Source: Tardiphaga sp.
GTDB lineage: Bacteria > Pseudomonadota > Alphaproteobacteria > Rhizobiales > Xanthobacteraceae
Assembly: GCA_030147505.1 (NCBI GenBank)
Contig: JASBVG010000025.1
Coordinates: 1 to 64,000 of the forward strand
Length of the DNA stretch: 64,000 nucleotides
Reading direction: 5' to 3'
Below are positions 61,525 to 64,000 of the stretch, piece by piece; positions within the stretch are counted from its first letter, which is position 1; each line of letters starts with the position of its first letter. A program made the position numbers and the translations under genes. The notes below the pieces were generated by a model that did not search any database, was not told the origin of the DNA, and worked only from the letters and a program-made list of their open reading frames with translations.

Positions 61525-62526
61525 ATGGCCGCCGATAGTGTCGAGAAACTCGAAGACGTGATCGTCCGTTCCGCGGAACAGGTGGCGGGCCAGATGCGCG
61601 CCGCCAAGGAAGCGATTTCGACCGTCATCTTCGGCCAGGACCGTGTGGTGGAAAACACGCTGGTGACCATCCTTTCGGGCGGCCATGCGCTGCTGATCGG
61701 CGTGCCCGGCCTCGCCAAGACCAAGCTGGTGGAAACGCTCGGCACCACGCTCGGGCTCGATGCCAAGCGCATCCAGTTCACGCCGGACTTGATGCCATCC
61801 GACATTCTCGGCGCCGAGGTGCTGGACGAGAGCGTTGCCGGCAAGCGTTCGTTCCGCTTCATCTCCGGTCCCGTGTTCGCGCAGCTGCTGATGGCCGACG
61901 AGATCAACCGCGCGTCGCCGCGCACGCAGTCCGCCTTGCTGCAGGCGATGCAGGAACAGCACATCACCGTGGCCGGCGCGCGACACGACCTGCCTAAGCC
62001 GTTTCATGTGCTCGCCACGCAAAACCCGCTGGAACAGGAAGGCACCTACCCGCTGCCGGAAGCGCAGCTCGACCGTTTTCTGATGGAAATCGACGTCGAT
62101 TATCCCGACCGCGACGCCGAGCGCCGCATCCTGTTCGAAACCACCGGCGCCGAAGAAACCACCGCCAAGGCTACGGTGACCATCGAGACATTGCTGACCG
62201 CGCAGCGGCTGGTGCGCCGTCTGCCGGTCGGCGACAGCGTGGTCGAAGCGATCCTGACGCTGGTGCGCTCCGCGCGTCCCGGCCCGGATGCCGGCGAGGC
62301 CTCCAAACTGATCGCCTGGGGCCCCGGCCCGCGCGCCTCGCAATCGCTGATGCTTGCGGTGCGCGCCCGTGCATTGCTCGACGGCCGCCTCGCGCCGTCC
62401 ATCGACGACGTGCTCGATCTCGCCGAACCGATCCTGAAACACCGCATGGCGCTGACCTTCTCGGCACGCGCCGAAGGCCGCACGGTCGCCGACGTGATCG
62501 GCCAGCTCAAGTCACGGATCGGTTGA
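61525..62526 (+). CDS. MoxR family AAA+ ATPase
   Basis: 333-residue chaperone-like ATPase. Walker A is LLIGVPGLAKTKLVETLG, where the usual GK-T/S is AKT; Walker B LLMADEINRASPRTQSALLQ; sensor-1 VLATQNPLEQEGTYPLPEAQ. AAGGAG precedes the ATG. It typically acts with von Willebrand factor A/DUF58 proteins in folding or complex assembly. First gene of the rightward operon that runs off the window. Confidence 0.93.
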   Translation: MAADSVEKLEDVIVRSAEQVAGQMRAAKEAISTVIFGQDRVVENTLVTILSGGHALLIGVPGLAKTKLVETLGTTLGLDAKRIQFTPDLMPSDILGAEVLDESVAGKRSFRFISGPVFAQLLMADEINRASPRTQSALLQAMQEQHITVAGARHDLPKPFHVLATQNPLEQEGTYPLPEAQLDRFLMEIDVDYPDRDAERRILFETTGAEETTAKATVTIETLLTAQRLVRRLPVGDSVVEAILTLVRSARPGPDAGEASKLIAWGPGPRASQSLMLAVRARALLDGRLAPSIDDVLDLAEPILKHRMALTFSARAEGRTVADVIGQLKSRIG

Positions 62527-63467
62527 TGGCCGCAGCGCCGGATCACGCCACACAGGAAATTCTGGCAGTCCGCCGTGCCGACGGCGAGAGCCGCTCGCTC
62601 GCCGCCTCGCTGCCGCGTCTCGTGCTGGAAGCGCGGCGCATTTCCGCGACCGTGATTCACGGCCTGCATGGCCGCCGCCGCGCCGGCCATGGCGAGAGCT
62701 TCTGGCAATATCGCCGCTTCGTGTCCGGCGAGCCGTCGCAGAATGTGGACTGGCGCCGCTCCGCGCGTGATGATCATCTCTATGTGCGCGAGCAGGAATG
62801 GGAAGCGGCGCATACGATCTGGCTCTGGCCCGACCGTTCACTGTCCATGGCTTTCGCGTCGAAAGGCGCGCGTGACTCCAAGCTGGAACGCGCGCTGATC
62901 GTCACCTTCGCACTGGCCGAACTGCTCGTCTCCGGCGGCGAACGCGTCGGCATACCGGGCCTGATGAATCCGACCTCCAGCCGCAACGTCATCGACAAGA
63001 TGGCACAGGCAATGCTGCATGACGCGACCCATCGCGACAGCCTGCCGCCGGCCTTTGTGCCCTCGGCCTTGTCGGAAGTCGTGGTGCTCGGCGATTTCTG
63101 GTCGCCGATGTCGGAGATCAGGACGATGCTGGCGGCGCTGTCCTCGGCCGGTGCCCATGGCACGCTGGTACAGATCGTCGATCCCGCGGAGGAAACGTTC
63201 CCCTATTCCGGCCGTGTCGAATTCGTCGAGCCGGAAAGCGGCAACACGATCACCGCCGGTCGCGCGCAGACCTGGGCGGAGGACTATGTCGCCCGCGTTG
63301 CTGCCCATCGCGATGAAATCCGCAGCGAGACCGCCAAGCTCGGTTGGCTGTTCTCGACGCACACGACGGATCGCTCCGCCGCCGAACTGCTGCTGTTTCT
63401 GCACGCGGGCATGGCAGTCAATCGCGCCGCAGGCGGCAGCATGGTCAAAGTGGGACGCTCGGCATGA
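62526..63467 (+). CDS. DUF58 domain-containing protein
   Basis: 313-residue protein. The DUF58 core is FVSGEPSQNVDWRRSARDDH then LYVREQEWEAAHTIWLWPD, followed by a vWA-like second half (VVVLGDFWSPMSEIRTMLAA). Start ATG shares its first base with the moxR stop (TGATG). It probably partners the MoxR ATPase; its cellular role is unknown. Confidence 0.9.
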   Translation: MAAAPDHATQEILAVRRADGESRSLAASLPRLVLEARRISATVIHGLHGRRRAGHGESFWQYRRFVSGEPSQNVDWRRSARDDHLYVREQEWEAAHTIWLWPDRSLSMAFASKGARDSKLERALIVTFALAELLVSGGERVGIPGLMNPTSSRNVIDKMAQAMLHDATHRDSLPPAFVPSALSEVVVLGDFWSPMSEIRTMLAALSSAGAHGTLVQIVDPAEETFPYSGRVEFVEPESGNTITAGRAQTWAEDYVARVAAHRDEIRSETAKLGWLFSTHTTDRSAAELLLFLHAGMAVNRAAGGSMVKVGRSA

Positions 63468-64000
63468 TCGGTGGCTTCCCGCTCGCATTCGCACAGCCGC
63501 TGATGCTGCTCGGCCTGGTCTCGCTGCCGGTGTTGTGGTGGCTGCTGCGCGTGATGCCGCCGCGCCCGCAGCGCATCGCCTTCCCGCCGACACGGCTGCT
63601 GTTCGAGATCGCGCCGAAAGAAGAAACGCCGTCGCGCTCGCCGTGGTGGCTGACGCTGCTGCGCCTGCTGGCCGCTGCGCTGGTGATCTTCGCCGCGGCA
63701 GGGCCGATCTGGAATCCGCAGACTGGCCCCAGCGCCTCGACGGCGCCGCTGACGATCCTGCTCGACGACGGCTGGTCTTCCGCAGCGAGTTGGGACGCGC
63801 GCATCCGCGCCGCTGACGAGCTGATTGCCAATGCCGACAATAATCGCCGCGGCGTCGCGCTGGTGCCGCTGTCGGAACCGACGCGCGACATCACGCTGCT
63901 GCCCGGCGGCACCGCGCGCGTGGCGCTGCGCCAGTTATCGCCCAAGCCCTATTCGATCGACCGCGTAGAAACGCTGCCCTCGCTGGAGCGCTTCCTGAAG
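63464..64000 (+). CDS. DUF4159 / BatA-type membrane protein, truncated by window end
   Basis: N-terminal 179 residues of a protein whose end is outside the window. Two membrane segments (AFAQPLMLLGLVSLPVLWWL near residue 8 and WWLTLLRLLAAALVIFAAAG near 61) flank a RIAFPPTRLLFEI linker, the typical double-transmembrane start of DUF4159 / BatA proteins in MoxR operons. A vWA-like start (TILLDDGWSS) follows. It overlaps DUF58 by 4 bp (ATGA). Confidence 0.85.
   Translation, partial: MIGGFPLAFAQPLMLLGLVSLPVLWWLLRVMPPRPQRIAFPPTRLLFEIAPKEETPSRSPWWLTLLRLLAAALVIFAAAGPIWNPQTGPSASTAPLTILLDDGWSSAASWDARIRAADELIANADNNRRGVALVPLSEPTRDITLLPGGTARVALRQLSPKPYSIDRVETLPSLERFLK

Noticed and set aside
1..64000. CRISPR arrays, tRNA or rRNA genes, insertion sequences, integrases, phage genes
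   Set aside because: None was recognised on either strand; no regularly spaced direct repeats and no transposase- or integrase-like protein.

Overview
The window is high-GC DNA with dense, short-spaced and often 4-bp-overlapping operons. Its gene content (DUF2852, DUF6111, DUF1285, HemP plus HmuTUV, QueD of the alphaproteobacterial type, an EcfG-type GGAAC/CGTT promoter) points to an alphaproteobacterium of the Bradyrhizobium / Rhodopseudomonas / Afipia / Tardiphaga group. Dispersed palindromes of the GTCAT...CCGGG and GTCCCGGACGCG types, which I associate with that group, agree. Genus-level placement is inference. No rRNA, tRNA, CRISPR array, insertion sequence or integrase was recognised.

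Layout. 0.2-1.6 kb: a DUF2852 membrane protein and a TetR regulator that share a 19-bp operator-like palindrome. 1.7-8.1 kb: a branched-chain-amino-acid-type ABC transporter (livKHMGF) ending in a Rid/CnbZ-like putative deaminase, with a divergent LysR regulator. 8.1-14.7 kb: a heme uptake locus (HutX, IsdG-type heme monooxygenase, TonB receptor; divergent hemP-hmuT-hmuU-hmuV). 14.9-16.7 kb: a lone receiver-domain protein and an FAD/NAD(P)-binding protein. 16.7-25.1 kb: a seven-gene catabolic operon (three-subunit molybdenum hydroxylase, ACMSD-type amidohydrolase, SsuABC/TauABC-type transporter) divergent from an IclR regulator. 25.3-33.7 kb: a surface polysaccharide cluster (three GT4 glycosyltransferases, polysaccharide deacetylase, MVIN-type flippase, Wzc/ExoP-type chain-length protein and kinase).

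34.0-43.2 kb: an EcfG-controlled DUF1328 mini-protein, HU, an FMN-binding PPOX protein, and a C-P lyase operon phnGHIJKLMN with divergent phnF. 43.2-45.9 kb: ruvCAB-ybgC. 45.9-47.4 kb: a structured noncoding stretch and a low-GC, probably acquired DUF4365 gene. 47.5-53.9 kb: glpK, an FAD oxidoreductase, an SDR, a cysteine-cluster protein, queE-queD and a PaaI thioesterase, separated by three palindromic repeats. 54.1-58.3 kb: HxlR/GST and MarR/serine-hydrolase pairs, an Asp/Glu-racemase-family protein with one catalytic Cys missing, and a DUF2158 protein with an acidic tail. 58.4-64 kb: cca-DUF6111-Nudix-DUF1285 facing MoxR-DUF58-DUF4159, the last cut by the window end.

Most of the window is recognisable accessory metabolism and housekeeping. 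The parts most worth a second look are the paired TetR operators, the molybdenum-hydroxylase/amidohydrolase/ABC operon of unknown substrate, the isolated DUF4365 gene, the EcfG promoter, and several enzymes with altered catalytic or signature residues (LivG, QueD, the racemase-family protein, the tyrosine-poor chain-length kinase). Start codons were chosen by ribosome-binding sites and overlaps, and several remain uncertain. All family names rest on reading the translated sequence, not on database searches.
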